Assembly (NCBI RefSeq): GCF_014268755.2
Contig: NZ_CP077093.1
Location: 558,001 to 622,000 of the forward strand
Length of the DNA: 64,000 bases
DNA from: Pseudomonas vanderleydeniana
GTDB taxonomy: Bacteria > Pseudomonadota > Gammaproteobacteria > Pseudomonadales > Pseudomonadaceae
Reading direction: 5' to 3'
A model generated the notes under the pieces. That model searched no databases, was not told the origin of the DNA, and was given only the letters and a program-made list of their open reading frames with translations. Made by a program: the position numbers and the translations under genes. Shown here in pieces: positions 25,002-34,468 of this stretch (positions within the stretch are counted from its first letter, which is position 1; every line of letters begins with the position of its first letter).

Positions 25002-27217
25002 CGTTTGAACAGGCCCTTGAGTGCGTTCTTCAATTCCGGGCTGACCTTGTCGCCGAGTTTCTCGTCGATCTTCTCGCTCAGCTTGTTGCCGGCCGCGCGT
25101 GCGGCCACCTGGCCGAGCCCGTCCTTGTCGATGCGGCAGGCCTTGGCGCCCAGTTCCAGCGGGCCGCGACAGCGCAGCGGCCATTCGATGTCGGCAAAGT
25201 GCTCGCCAACCTGGCAGGCCGGGTCCGGCATGTCGCTCTTGTCGCCTTCGACGATGACGCCGATGCGGTAGTCCATGCCCAGCACGCGCAGGTCGATGTC
25301 GCCGTTGCCGTTGACGGTCAGGCCGGGGATGCGGACCTTCATGTCAGGGTTGCTGGCGACGCCGTTGCGGATGTTCAGGCTGCCCTTGAGTTCCTGGAAC
25401 GGGGTGTCCTTGCCTCGTGGTTCGCTGCTCAGGGTCTTGCGGTTGAGCAGGGCGATGCCGGTGCACAGTTGCTGTTCCAGGTTGGCGTTGAGCAGCACGC
25501 CGTTGTTGAGGACGAAGCTGGCGGTGCCGTTGAGGCTGTCGATCAGCGCCTTTTCACTGTTGCCGGTGCCGCTCAGGTTGCTGTCGAGGGTCACCGCGCC
25601 CTTGATCGGCGGCTTCTGGCCCTGGGCCTGCAGCACGCGCTCGACCGGCACCCGGTTCAGCCGGGTCTGCAGGTTCAGGCGCGGTTGGTCGTTGCGCACG
25701 TCAAGGCTGCCCTTGCTCTCGAAACTGCCGTTGTAGAGCTCGCCGCGCAGGCTGCCGAGGGTCAGCAGGCCGCCTTGGCCGGTGGCCTTGAGGGCGGCGT
25801 TGTCGATCGGCAGCTTCTTCAGGGTCAACTGGTCGAAGTTCAGGTCGGCGTCCACGTCGAGGCTGCGCAGGCGCTCGATTGGCAGCAGCCGGTCGTTGCT
25901 CCAGGCCCCCTTGGTCGGTGAGTCGGGCAGCGGCGTGGTGCCGGCGACGGCGTTCGCCTCGCTGCTCATGACTTCGGCCTGGCGCACCTTCGAGGCGCTG
26001 TCGGCATCGGCCGACTTCGGCGGCAGGTAGCGGTCGGCGTTGAACGTGTCGCCCTTGAGCTGTACGCGCAGGGCCTGCTTGGCGAAGTCCTCGATGGCGA
26101 TGCGGCCGCTGAAATTGCTGTCGTCGAGTTTCAGGTTGATGTTGTCCAGTGCCAGGCTGGTCGGCGTGCCGCTCAGGCGGGTCACCAGCTCGACGTTGGT
26201 CAGGCTGCCGTCGGCCACGGGTGGCAGCGGCTGGCCGACGCTGGCGAGGAACTTCATCAGGTCGAACTGGGCAATCGACAGGCCGCCGCTGAACTGCGGG
26301 GTCTTGTCGAGGTCGCGAGCCTTGAGCTCGCCGATCGCGCGCAGCTGGTTGGCCGACAGTTTGAGGCCGGTCCATTCGGCGATGTTGGCCGCCATGTCCA
26401 CCAGCAACTGTCCCTGCATCGAGAAGGTCAGGCTCTTGCCTTGCAAGGGATCGCCCGAGGCCTCGCCGGTCAGGCGCATGTCTTCGAACTGGTAGCGCTT
26501 GAGCGCGCGGTCGAAGCGCAGGTTGCCGCCCAGCTCGGTACGGGCTCGCAGGACCGGCTGGTTGGTGCCGAAGAAGGCTGTCAGCTTGACCGCGATCTCC
26601 TTGCCTTCGTGAACCGGGCCGGTGCTCAGCTGGATGCTTTCCGAGGTGATCTGGCGGCCGGTCTTCTCATCGTTGAATTCGACCCGCGCGTTGTTCACCG
26701 TCAGGCTGTCGATGTCCAGGCGGATCGGCTGCGAGGGCTTTTCGGTCTCGGCGGTTGCGCTGCCCGGTGGCGTGTCAGCCGGCTGTCCGGTGGCGCTGGC
26801 GGTCTTGCTCGGCAGCGGCTGGCCGATGTCTTCCCAGTTGCCGTGGCCGTCCTTGTCGCGGTTGAGCATCAGGTTCAGGCCTTCGACGCGCACGTCGCTC
26901 ATCTGCACCTGGCGGCGCAGCAGCGGCAGGACGCGCACCGACAGGCCGAGCATCTGCAGGTCGGCGAACGGCTTGGTCGGGTTGGTCAGGGTCGCCACGC
27001 TGGCGTCATGCAGTTCCAGGCCCAGCCACGGGAAAAGGCTCCAGCCGATGTCGCCATTGAGGGTCAGCTCGATGTGGGCCTTGTCGCGGGCTATCTGGCG
27101 GATCTCGTCCTTGTAGTCGTTGGGATCGAACCAGTGGGTGAGCGCGAAGCCCAGTGCCACGATGATCAGCAACAGTCCGAGAAGTACCAGCCCCAGGATT
27201 TTGCCGAACGCTTTCAT
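24998..27217 (-). CDS. AsmA-family protein
   Basis: A 739-residue envelope protein: one N-terminal membrane anchor (ILGLVLLGLLLIIVALGF), the typical WFDPNDYKDEIRQIARDKAHIELTLNGDIGWSLFPWLGLEL, and a long beta-rich periplasmic part ending in VRIPGLTVNGNGDIDLRVLGMDYRIGV. AsmA proteins affect outer-membrane assembly and are thought to help move phospholipids between membranes. First gene of asmA-mutY-yggX. Confidence 0.92.
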   Translation of the reverse strand: MKAFGKILGLVLLGLLLIIVALGFALTHWFDPNDYKDEIRQIARDKAHIELTLNGDIGWSLFPWLGLELHDASVATLTNPTKPFADLQMLGLSVRVLPLLRRQVQMSDVRVEGLNLMLNRDKDGHGNWEDIGQPLPSKTASATGQPADTPPGSATAETEKPSQPIRLDIDSLTVNNARVEFNDEKTGRQITSESIQLSTGPVHEGKEIAVKLTAFFGTNQPVLRARTELGGNLRFDRALKRYQFEDMRLTGEASGDPLQGKSLTFSMQGQLLVDMAANIAEWTGLKLSANQLRAIGELKARDLDKTPQFSGGLSIAQFDLMKFLASVGQPLPPVADGSLTNVELVTRLSGTPTSLALDNINLKLDDSNFSGRIAIEDFAKQALRVQLKGDTFNADRYLPPKSADADSASKVRQAEVMSSEANAVAGTTPLPDSPTKGAWSNDRLLPIERLRSLDVDADLNFDQLTLKKLPIDNAALKATGQGGLLTLGSLRGELYNGSFESKGSLDVRNDQPRLNLQTRLNRVPVERVLQAQGQKPPIKGAVTLDSNLSGTGNSEKALIDSLNGTASFVLNNGVLLNANLEQQLCTGIALLNRKTLSSEPRGKDTPFQELKGSLNIRNGVASNPDMKVRIPGLTVNGNGDIDLRVLGMDYRIGVIVEGDKSDMPDPACQVGEHFADIEWPLRCRGPLELGAKACRIDKDGLGQVAARAAGNKLSEKIDEKLGDKVSPELKNALKGLFKR

Positions 27218-27615
27218 GGGCGAATCCTTGTGTTGAGTCGAATTTGGAGTCAGCTGGCGAGTATAACGCTACGAGGACGGTCGGTTGGCGCTAGGTTGTT
27301 GGCGATTGTGAATCGACCGGTGTAGCGGTGTTGCCGCAAATGCGTCATCGCCAGCCAGCCGGCTCCCACCGGGAGAGGGGCGGGCCGCTCCCGCAGAGGG
27401 GAAGTGGCACTGCGGTGCAGTTTGATTACAAAAGACGATATCAGTTTGCTTTATCTGTAACGCGCAAGTGGTAATCTCTCGCAGTTCGTCTGCCTTTCTG
27501 CGGCTTTTTGTCGCGTTCTGGAGCTTCATTTCGATAAAACGACCACGCCTGCGTGCATGAAGGTTGGGAATGAGGTGTGTCCGGCGAACCACAATTCCAA
27601 TGGGGGAAAACACCA
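27218..27615. other. intergenic region between asmA and the MFS gene
   Basis: About 400 bp between divergent genes. A REP-like phrase (CATCGCCAGCCAGCCGGCTCCCACCGGGAG) lies near 27345-27375; the rest is AT-richer promoter-like DNA before the MFS gene. No gene supported. Confidence 0.45.
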
Positions 27616-29277
27616 ATGAGCACTAGCATTACGGCGGGCAGCGTTGCCGCCGAGCCGGCGTTCCTGTCCAAGGAACGCATCATCGCCAAGCCCGGTTTCA
27701 ACCGCTGGCTGGTTCCACCGGCCGCCTTGGCCATCCACCTGTGCATCGGCATGGCCTATGGCTTCTCGGTGTTCTGGCTGCCACTGTCCAAGGCCCTGGG
27801 TATCACCGCACCGGTCGCCTGCGCGCCGGATATCGGTTTCTTCGAACAGGTGTTCTCGTCGCAGTGCGACTGGCCGATCTCGATGCTTGGCTGGATCTAC
27901 ACCCTGTTCTTCATCTTCCTGGGCTGCTCCGCGGCGATCTGGGGCGGCTGGCTGGAACACGCCGGACCGCGCAAGGCCGGTGTGGTTTCGGCGCTGTGCT
28001 GGTGCGGTGGCCTGCTGATCTCCGCACTGGGTATCCATACCCACCAGATCTGGCTGATGTGGCTCGGTTCGGGCGTGATCGGTGGTATCGGCCTGGGCCT
28101 GGGCTACATCTCGCCGGTATCGACCCTGATCAAGTGGTTCCCGGACAAGCGGGGCATGGCCACCGGCATGGCGATCATGGGCTTCGGTGGTGGTGCGATG
28201 GTCGGTGCGCCGCTGGCGACCGCACTGATGGGCCACTTCGCTTCGCCGACCAGCGTCGGCGTGTGGCAGAGCTTCGTCGCCATGGCGGCGATCTACTTCG
28301 TCTTCATGATCGGTGGCGCATTGGCCTACCGCGTGCCGCCGACCGGCTGGAAGCCCGAGGGCTGGACCGCGCCGGTGAAGAAGGCCAGCAACGCGATGAT
28401 CACCAACCGTCACGTGCATGTGAACGTGGCCTGGAAAACCCCGCAGTTCCGCCTGGTGTGGCTGGTGCTGTGCCTGAACGTTTCCGCCGGTATCGGCATC
28501 CTCGGCATGGCCTCGCCGCTGCTGCAGGAAGTGTTCGCTGGCAAGCTGCTGGGCAACGGCCTGACCTTCGGTCAGCTGGACGCCGGACAACTGGCGCAGA
28601 TCGCCGCGATCGCCGCCGGTTTCACCGGCCTGCTGAGCCTGTTCAACATCGGTGGCCGGTTCTTCTGGGCCTCGTTCTCGGACTACATCGGCCGCAAGGC
28701 GACCTACTTCGTGTTCTTCGCCCTGGGCTTCGCGCTCTACGCCTCGGTACCGAGCCTCGGTCACCTAGGCAGCGTCGCGCTGTTCGTGGCGGCGTTCTGC
28801 GTGGTCCTGTCGATGTACGGTGGTGGCTTCGCCACGGTCCCGGCCTACCTGGCGGACCTGTTCGGTACGCAGATGGTCGGTGCGATCCACGGTCGCCTGC
28901 TGACCGCCTGGGCCGCTGCTGGCGTGCTCGGCCCGGTGCTGGTGAACTACCTGCGTGAGTACCAGCTGAGCCTGGGCGTGCCGCGGGCCGCTGCCTACGA
29001 CATCACCCTGTACATCCTCGCCGGCCTGCTGGTGCTGGGCTTCATCTGCAACCTGCTGGTGCGTCCGGTGGCCGACAAGTACTTCATGACCGATGCCGAA
29101 CTGGCCGCCGAACAGGCGCTGGGTCATGACAAGGGCGCCGACGGCAGTACCGTGCTGGAGTGGAAAGCCGCGCCGGGCAGCAAGCCGCTGGCGATCGCCG
29201 CCTGGCTGGTGGTGGGCATTCCGTTGGCCTGGGGTGTCTGGGTCACCCTGCAAAAGACCGCCGTACTGTTCCACTAG
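27616..29277 (+). CDS. OFA-family MFS transporter
   Basis: A 553-residue, about 12-TM transporter starting MSTSITAGS (ATG 27616, with GGGGGA before it). Major-facilitator loop motif in WFPDKRGMATGMAIMGFGGGAMVG and the second half SFSDYIGRKATYF; overall layout that of the oxalate/formate antiporter (OFA) group, with an extra C-terminal TM near residue 530. Substrate, probably a small organic acid, is not certain. Sits just before hisB but is separated by nearly 300 bp. Confidence 0.85.
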   Translation: MSTSITAGSVAAEPAFLSKERIIAKPGFNRWLVPPAALAIHLCIGMAYGFSVFWLPLSKALGITAPVACAPDIGFFEQVFSSQCDWPISMLGWIYTLFFIFLGCSAAIWGGWLEHAGPRKAGVVSALCWCGGLLISALGIHTHQIWLMWLGSGVIGGIGLGLGYISPVSTLIKWFPDKRGMATGMAIMGFGGGAMVGAPLATALMGHFASPTSVGVWQSFVAMAAIYFVFMIGGALAYRVPPTGWKPEGWTAPVKKASNAMITNRHVHVNVAWKTPQFRLVWLVLCLNVSAGIGILGMASPLLQEVFAGKLLGNGLTFGQLDAGQLAQIAAIAAGFTGLLSLFNIGGRFFWASFSDYIGRKATYFVFFALGFALYASVPSLGHLGSVALFVAAFCVVLSMYGGGFATVPAYLADLFGTQMVGAIHGRLLTAWAAAGVLGPVLVNYLREYQLSLGVPRAAAYDITLYILAGLLVLGFICNLLVRPVADKYFMTDAELAAEQALGHDKGADGSTVLEWKAAPGSKPLAIAAWLVVGIPLAWGVWVTLQKTAVLFH

Positions 29278-29574
29278 TTGCCTGTACGGTTAATCCGCAC
29301 ACTCAAATTCGGGTTCAGGGGTTTGCCAGGCAAGGCGCCATGAAGAGTCGTAGCAGGGCTACGGCGAGGAATGGCAACGCAGTCTGGCGAATCCCTGGAC
29401 CTGAAGTTGAGTCGGCGAATTAGCCACACAGGCCACTAGGCGGTTGTCCTGACAGGTATAGCCCTGACGGTGCTGGTTCCAGCCCGTCAGGGAACTCACC
29501 TTCCGTGTTTCTGTTTGTCGTCCGCACGCCTATAATGGTTGCCTTTTTCGCCCAATGATTTTGCGGAGCTGGTG
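29278..29574. other. spacer between MFS gene and hisB with repeated Pseudomonas-type sequence
   Basis: 297 bp. The block 29325-29400 (AAGGCGCCATGAAGAGTCGT, GGCAACGCAGTCTGGCGAA) is a phrase I recall as scattered between genes of P. fluorescens-group genomes. The right part must carry the hisB promoter (TATAATGG at about 29531). Confidence 0.35.
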
Positions 29575-30168
29575 ATGGCCGAACGTAAGGCGTCCGTCGA
29601 GCGCGACACCCTGGAAACCCAGATCAAAGCCTCGATCAACCTGGATGGCACCGGAAAGGCCCGATTCGATATCGGTGTACCTTTTCTTGAACACATGCTC
29701 GACCAGATCGCCCGTCACGGGCTGATCGACCTGGATATCGAAAGCAAGGGCGACCTGCATATCGACGATCACCACACCGTGGAAGACGTCGGTATCACGC
29801 TCGGCCAGGCTTTCACCAAGGCCATCGGCGACAAGAAGGGCATTCGCCGCTACGGCCATGCCTATGTGCCGCTGGACGAAGCGCTGTCGCGCGTGGTCAT
29901 CGACTTCTCCGGTCGTCCCGGCCTGCAGATGCACGTGCCGTTCACCCGCGCCACCGTCGGTGGTTTCGACGTCGACCTGTTCCAGGAATTCTTCCAGGGC
30001 TTCGTCAACCACGCCAACGTCACCCTGCATATCGACAACCTGCGTGGGCACAACACCCACCACCAGATCGAGACCGTCTTCAAGGCCTTCGGTCGCGCCC
30101 TGCGCATGGCCGTCGAACTCGATGACCGCATGGCCGGGCAGATGCCCTCGACCAAGGGCGTGCTCTGA
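29575..30168 (+). CDS. hisB: imidazoleglycerol-phosphate dehydratase
   Basis: A 197-residue monofunctional dehydratase (no HisN-type phosphatase domain): sixth step of histidine synthesis. Metal-binding repeats DHHTVEDV and GHNTHHQIE, and [13 protein letters not shown]. Start [12 protein letters not shown] at 29575 has GGAG 9 bases before; the frame extends a little further up. The hisH start overlaps its stop by one base. Confidence 0.96.
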   Translation: MAERKASVERDTLETQIKASINLDGTGKARFDIGVPFLEHMLDQIARHGLIDLDIESKGDLHIDDHHTVEDVGITLGQAFTKAIGDKKGIRRYGHAYVPLDEALSRVVIDFSGRPGLQMHVPFTRATVGGFDVDLFQEFFQGFVNHANVTLHIDNLRGHNTHHQIETVFKAFGRALRMAVELDDRMAGQMPSTKGVL

Positions 30169-30806
30169 TGCAGACAGTTGCGGTTATCGATTACGGCATG
30201 GGCAACCTGCACTCGGTGGGCAAGGCCCTCGAGCACGTCGGTGCCGGCAAGGTACTGATCACCAGCGACGCCGCGGTGATTCGCGAGGCGGACCGGGTGG
30301 TATTCCCCGGTGTCGGTGCGATTCGCGATTGCATGGCGGAGATTCGGCGCCTGGGCTTCGACTCGCTGGTACATGAAGTCAGCCAGGACCGGCCGTTCCT
30401 CGGCATTTGCGTGGGCATGCAGGCCCTGCTCGAGCGCAGCGAGGAGAACGACGGCGTCGACTGCATCGGCCTGTTCCCCGGCCAGGTGAAGTTCTTCGGC
30501 AAGGACCTGCAGGAAGATGGCGCGCACCTGAAGGTCCCGCACATGGGCTGGAACGAGGTGAAGCAGGCGGTGGACCATCCCCTGTGGCACAACATCCCGG
30601 ACCTGGCGCGGTTCTATTTCGTGCACAGCTACTACATCACCGCCGGCAATCCGCGGCAGGTGGTGGGCAGCGGCCACTACGGCGTCGACTTCGCCGCCGC
30701 GCTGGCCGAGGGTTCGCGTTTCGCCGTGCAGTTCCACCCGGAGAAGAGCCATACCCATGGCCTGCAGCTGCTGCAGAACTTCGCCGCCTGGGACGGCCGC
30801 TGGTAA
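30168..30806 (+). CDS. hisH: imidazole glycerol phosphate synthase, glutamine amidotransferase subunit
   Basis: A 212-residue class I amidotransferase. Triad: Cys in [12 protein letters not shown], His and Glu in [10 protein letters not shown]. Makes ammonia from glutamine for HisF, forming IGP and AICAR. Overlaps hisB by one base and the DUF2164 gene by one base. Confidence 0.96.
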   Translation: MQTVAVIDYGMGNLHSVGKALEHVGAGKVLITSDAAVIREADRVVFPGVGAIRDCMAEIRRLGFDSLVHEVSQDRPFLGICVGMQALLERSEENDGVDCIGLFPGQVKFFGKDLQEDGAHLKVPHMGWNEVKQAVDHPLWHNIPDLARFYFVHSYYITAGNPRQVVGSGHYGVDFAAALAEGSRFAVQFHPEKSHTHGLQLLQNFAAWDGRW

Positions 30807-31066
30807 TGGCCGCGAAGAAGGGCAAGCCGCCGTTCATGGCGCTCACTGCCGAGCAGGAGAGCGAGGCTTGCCACAAGATCAAGCGGTTCATGGAGGACCG
30901 CTTCGAACTGGACCTGGGTTCGTTCGAAGCGGCGGAAATCCTCGAGCTGTTTACCCGCGAAATTGCTCCGCACTATTACAACAGGGCGATTTTCGATGTG
31001 CAGACGCACCTTAAGGAAAGGTTCGAGAGCATCGAAAGCGACCTGTGGGCGCTCGAGAAAGACTGA
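30806..31066 (+). CDS. DUF2164 family protein
   Basis: An 86-residue protein ([19 protein letters not shown]) whose ATG overlaps the hisH stop (TAATG). Contains the DUF2164 core IKRFMEDRFELDLGSFEAAEILELFTREIAPHYYNRAIFDV. The longer upstream frame is a hisH shadow. Function unknown; its fixed place between hisH and hisA in pseudomonads may mean only co-transcription. Confidence 0.88.
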   Translation: MAAKKGKPPFMALTAEQESEACHKIKRFMEDRFELDLGSFEAAEILELFTREIAPHYYNRAIFDVQTHLKERFESIESDLWALEKD

Positions 31067-31107
31067 TTCTCGAGTGAAGCTGAAAAAACGACTTTAAGGT
31101 TTGCCAG

Positions 31108-31845
31108 ATGCTGATTATCCCCGCTATCGATCTCAAAGACGGTGCCTGCGTACGTCTGCGCCAGGGCCGCATGGAAGATTCCACGGTGTTCTCCGATGAC
31201 CCGGTGAGCATGGCTGCCAAGTGGGTGGAGGGCGGCTGCCGCCGTCTGCATCTGGTCGACCTGAACGGCGCCTTCGAAGGCCAGCCGGTCAATGGCGAGG
31301 TGGTTACCGCCATCGCCAAGCGCTACCCGCACCTGCCGATCCAGATCGGCGGTGGCATTCGCTCGCTGGAAACCATCGAGCACTACGTGAAGGCCGGCGT
31401 GAGCTACGTGATCATCGGCACCAAGGCGGTCAAGCAGCCCGAGTTCGTGGCCGAGGCCTGCCGCGCGTTCCCTGGCAAGGTGATCGTCGGCCTGGACGCC
31501 AAGGATGGTTTCGTCGCCACCGACGGTTGGGCCGAGGTCAGCTCGGTGCAGGTGATCGACCTGGCCAAGCGTTTCGAGGCCGATGGCGTGTCGGCGATCG
31601 TCTACACCGACATCGCCAAGGACGGCATGATGCAGGGCTGCAACGTACCGTTCACCGCTGCCCTGGCTGCCGCCACCAGCATCCCGGTGATCGCCTCCGG
31701 TGGTATCCACAACCTGGGTGACATCAAGACCCTGCTGGACGCCAAGGCGCCGGGCATCATCGGCGCGATCACCGGCCGGGCAATCTACGAAGGCACTCTC
31801 GATGTCGCCGAGGCGCAAGCCTTCTGCGATTCGTACACTGGCTGA
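31108..31845 (+). CDS. hisA: phosphoribosylformimino-5-aminoimidazole carboxamide ribotide isomerase
   Basis: A 245-residue TIM-barrel isomerase of histidine synthesis. Catalytic Asp in [14 protein letters not shown] and second Asp in [13 protein letters not shown]; phosphate loops GGGIRS and ASGGIHN. 41 bp after the DUF2164 gene, 9 bp before hisF. Confidence 0.96.
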   Translation: MLIIPAIDLKDGACVRLRQGRMEDSTVFSDDPVSMAAKWVEGGCRRLHLVDLNGAFEGQPVNGEVVTAIAKRYPHLPIQIGGGIRSLETIEHYVKAGVSYVIIGTKAVKQPEFVAEACRAFPGKVIVGLDAKDGFVATDGWAEVSSVQVIDLAKRFEADGVSAIVYTDIAKDGMMQGCNVPFTAALAAATSIPVIASGGIHNLGDIKTLLDAKAPGIIGAITGRAIYEGTLDVAEAQAFCDSYTG

Positions 31846-31854
31846 GGACTGACC

Positions 31855-32625
31855 ATGGCGCTGGCCAAACGCATCATCCCTTGCCTGGACGTCGACAACG
31901 GTCGCGTGGTCAAGGGCGTCAAGTTCGAGAACATCCGCGACGCCGGTGACCCGGTGGAAATCGCCCGTCGCTACGACGAGCAGGGTGCGGACGAGATCAC
32001 CTTCCTCGACATCACCGCCAGCGTCGATGGCCGTGACACCACGTTGCATACCGTCGAGCGCATGGCCAGCCAGGTGTTCATCCCGCTGACCGTGGGCGGC
32101 GGCGTGCGTACCGTTCAGGACATCCGCAACCTGCTCAACGCCGGTGCCGACAAGGTATCGATCAACACCGCGGCGGTGTTCAATCCCGAGTTCGTCGGCG
32201 AGGCCGCCGATCGCTTCGGTTCGCAGTGCATCGTCGTCGCCATCGACGCCAAGAAGGTCTCGCAGCCGGGCGAAGCGCCGCGCTGGGAAATCTTCACCCA
32301 CGGCGGGCGCAAGCCGACCGGGCTGGACGCGGTCGAGTGGGCGAAGAAAATGGAAGGCCTGGGAGCCGGTGAGATCCTGCTCACCAGCATGGACCAGGAC
32401 GGCATGAAAAGCGGCTTCGACCTTGGCGTGACCCGCGCCATCAGCGATGCCCTGGGCATTCCGGTGATTGCCTCCGGCGGCGTCGGCAATCTCCAGCACC
32501 TGGCCGACGGTATCCTCGAAGGGCATGCCAGTGCGGTGCTGGCCGCCAGCATCTTCCACTTCGGCGAATACACCGTCCCCGAAGCCAAGGCCTACATGGC
32601 GCAACGCGGTATCGTGGTCCGCTGA
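31855..32625 (+). CDS. hisF: imidazole glycerol phosphate synthase, cyclase subunit
   Basis: A 256-residue TIM barrel: catalytic Asp in [15 protein letters not shown] and in VAIDAKKV; phosphate-binding VGGGVRT and ASGGVGN. Uses ammonia channelled from HisH. Last his gene of this operon. Confidence 0.97.
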   Translation: MALAKRIIPCLDVDNGRVVKGVKFENIRDAGDPVEIARRYDEQGADEITFLDITASVDGRDTTLHTVERMASQVFIPLTVGGGVRTVQDIRNLLNAGADKVSINTAAVFNPEFVGEAADRFGSQCIVVAIDAKKVSQPGEAPRWEIFTHGGRKPTGLDAVEWAKKMEGLGAGEILLTSMDQDGMKSGFDLGVTRAISDALGIPVIASGGVGNLQHLADGILEGHASAVLAASIFHFGEYTVPEAKAYMAQRGIVVR

Positions 32626-32697
32626 ATACACGGATCACTGGACAGCATGGCGGGCCCGGGTCACTCTTGGGCACGCCATGGATTTCGGTAGTACAGC

Positions 32698-33453
32698 ATG
32701 CTCAAACGTCTTCTACTGGCCGTCGCCAGCACTTCGCTGCTGCTGACCGGGGCCGCTCATGCGCAGGAAAGTGCCGACACGTCGCTGGTCCTGCTGACCG
32801 AGAACTTCCCGCCGTACAACATGGCGAAGAACGGCAAGAACTTCGCCCAGGACGAGAATATCGAAGGCATTGCCGTGGATATCGTCCGTGAAACCTTCAA
32901 GCGTGCCGAGATCCGCTACAGCCTGACCCTGCGCTTTCCCTGGGAGCGCATCTACAAGCTCGCGCTGGAACAGCCCGGTTACGGGGTGTTCGTGCTGGCG
33001 CGCCTGCCGGAGCGCGAACCCCTGTTCAAGTGGGTCGGGCCGATCGGGCCGGATGACTGGGTAATGCTCGCCCGGGCCGACAGCAAGCTGGCATTGACGA
33101 CATTGGCGCAGGCGCGCAAGTACAAGGTCGGTGCCTACAAGGGCGATGCCATTGCGCTGAGCCTGGCTCGCCAGGGGTTGGAGCCGGTGCTGGTGCTGCG
33201 TGACCAGGACAATGCCAGGAAGCTGGTGGGCGGGCAGATCGACCTGTGGGCCACCGGTGACCCGGCAGGGCGCTTCCTCGCGCGCCAGGAGGGCGTGACC
33301 GGGCTCAAGACCGTGCTGCGCTTCAACAGTGCCGAGCTGTACCTGGCGCTGAACCGGGAGGTGCCGGACGAGGTGGTTGCCCGGTTGCAGGCGGCGCTGG
33401 ATCAGTTGCGCAAGGAAGGCAAGATCGACGAGATCATGGCGCGCTATCTGTAG
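32698..33453 (+). CDS. periplasmic solute-binding protein, SBP_bac_3 family
   Basis: A 251-residue protein with signal peptide (MLKRLLLAVASTSLLLTGAAHA) and the family's VLLTENFPPYNMAKNGKNF and GIAVDIVRETFKRA ligand region. It has no ABC permease or ATPase beside it. Many such orphan binding proteins in Pseudomonas feed a shared transporter or act as sensors. Ligand unknown. 72 bp after hisF, possibly read through from the his operon. Confidence 0.85.
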   Translation: MLKRLLLAVASTSLLLTGAAHAQESADTSLVLLTENFPPYNMAKNGKNFAQDENIEGIAVDIVRETFKRAEIRYSLTLRFPWERIYKLALEQPGYGVFVLARLPEREPLFKWVGPIGPDDWVMLARADSKLALTTLAQARKYKVGAYKGDAIALSLARQGLEPVLVLRDQDNARKLVGGQIDLWATGDPAGRFLARQEGVTGLKTVLRFNSAELYLALNREVPDEVVARLQAALDQLRKEGKIDEIMARYL

Positions 33454-33510
33454 CGTGCGTGGGCGGGTGCAGCCCTTGTGGTGAGCGGGATTGTGTAGTG
33501 GATGGTTTTT

Positions 33511-33643
33511 TGTGGTGAGCGGGCTTGCCCGCGCTGGGCTGCGAAGCGGCCCCAAACCCGGACAACTCAATATGCCTGATCAACCAGGTCGCCTGTTTCT
33601 GCGGCTGCGTTGCAGCCGAGCGCGGGCAAGCCCGCTCGCCACA
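33511..33643. repeat. palindromic intergenic repeat (REP doublet)
   Basis: Starts TGTGGTGAGCGGGCTTGCCC and ends with the inverted form GGGCAAGCCCGCTCGCCACA. The same element is at 63356-63489 and, in longer form, four times at 52031-52735. Confidence 0.75.
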
Positions 33644-33687
33644 TTGGTCGCCCACCCCGCAAGCGCGCTCTCCATGGCGAGTCAGCT

Positions 33688-34467
33688 TCAGCGGTAGACG
33701 CCGTCCTTGCCATGCCCCGTAGTGGCCTGGTTGCCACGCAGGGCAATCATCGAACGGATGTCGATCCACTCGATGCCCTGCTCCTTGAGCCTGGGCAACT
33801 CGCGTTCCAGCACCGCCAGTGTCTGCGGGTAGGGATGGCCGATGACCACCACGGTGCCCTGCTTGCGCGCCAATCTGATTGCGGTCTGCAACTGTGTGGT
33901 GATCGCCGGCTCCGTGCGTTCGTTGTCCAGGAACACATCCCGCGACACGCTGGCCAGGCCGATCTTCTGCGCCTCGGCGGCGCCGACCGTCTTCGCGCTG
34001 GTGCGGCTGTCGACGAAGAACTTGTTGCGCCGCTGCAGCTCGCCCATCAGCCAGGCCATGGCCACCGGTTCGGCGGTCATGCGGCTGCCCTCGTGGTTGT
34101 TGATGCCACTGGTGAAAGGCACGGCCAGGAAGGCGGCCGCCAGGCGTTTCTGCAGCTCTTCCAAGGGCAGGTCGGGGTGCCAGGCAAAAGGCCCGGTGGC
34201 TGGGTCCATGGGCATGTGCAGCATGACGATCTTGCCGGCCTGGTGCGCCTCGCGGGCCAGTTCGGCGGCGTGGGGCGTGTCGGGCATGATCGACGGGGTG
34301 ATTGGCCCGGGCAGGGCCAGCACACGACGATCCCGAGGCAGGTTCTGCCCCAGGTCATCGATGATCAGTGTCAGGTAGGCTTTCGCCGGTGCCGGTGTTT
34401 CGACCGGCGTTGCCTGGGCAACGCCGATCAGGCAGCCGAACAGCGCCAGCAGGGTCCAGCGCCGCAT
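33688..34467 (-). CDS. divergent polysaccharide deacetylase family protein (YibQ-like)
   Basis: A 259-residue protein with signal peptide (LLALFGCLIGVAQA) and the DUF610/YibQ core: LTLIIDDLGQN, PHAAELAREAHQAGKIVMLHMPMDP, VPFTSGINNHEGSRMT and VVIGHPYPQTLAVLE. Carbohydrate-esterase 4-like fold acting in the periplasm; real substrate unproven. One base after ctpA; follows envC and ctpA in an envelope-linked gene group. Confidence 0.9.
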   Translation of the reverse strand: MRRWTLLALFGCLIGVAQATPVETPAPAKAYLTLIIDDLGQNLPRDRRVLALPGPITPSIMPDTPHAAELAREAHQAGKIVMLHMPMDPATGPFAWHPDLPLEELQKRLAAAFLAVPFTSGINNHEGSRMTAEPVAMAWLMGELQRRNKFFVDSRTSAKTVGAAEAQKIGLASVSRDVFLDNERTEPAITTQLQTAIRLARKQGTVVVIGHPYPQTLAVLERELPRLKEQGIEWIDIRSMIALRGNQATTGHGKDGVYR

Positions 34468-34468
34468 A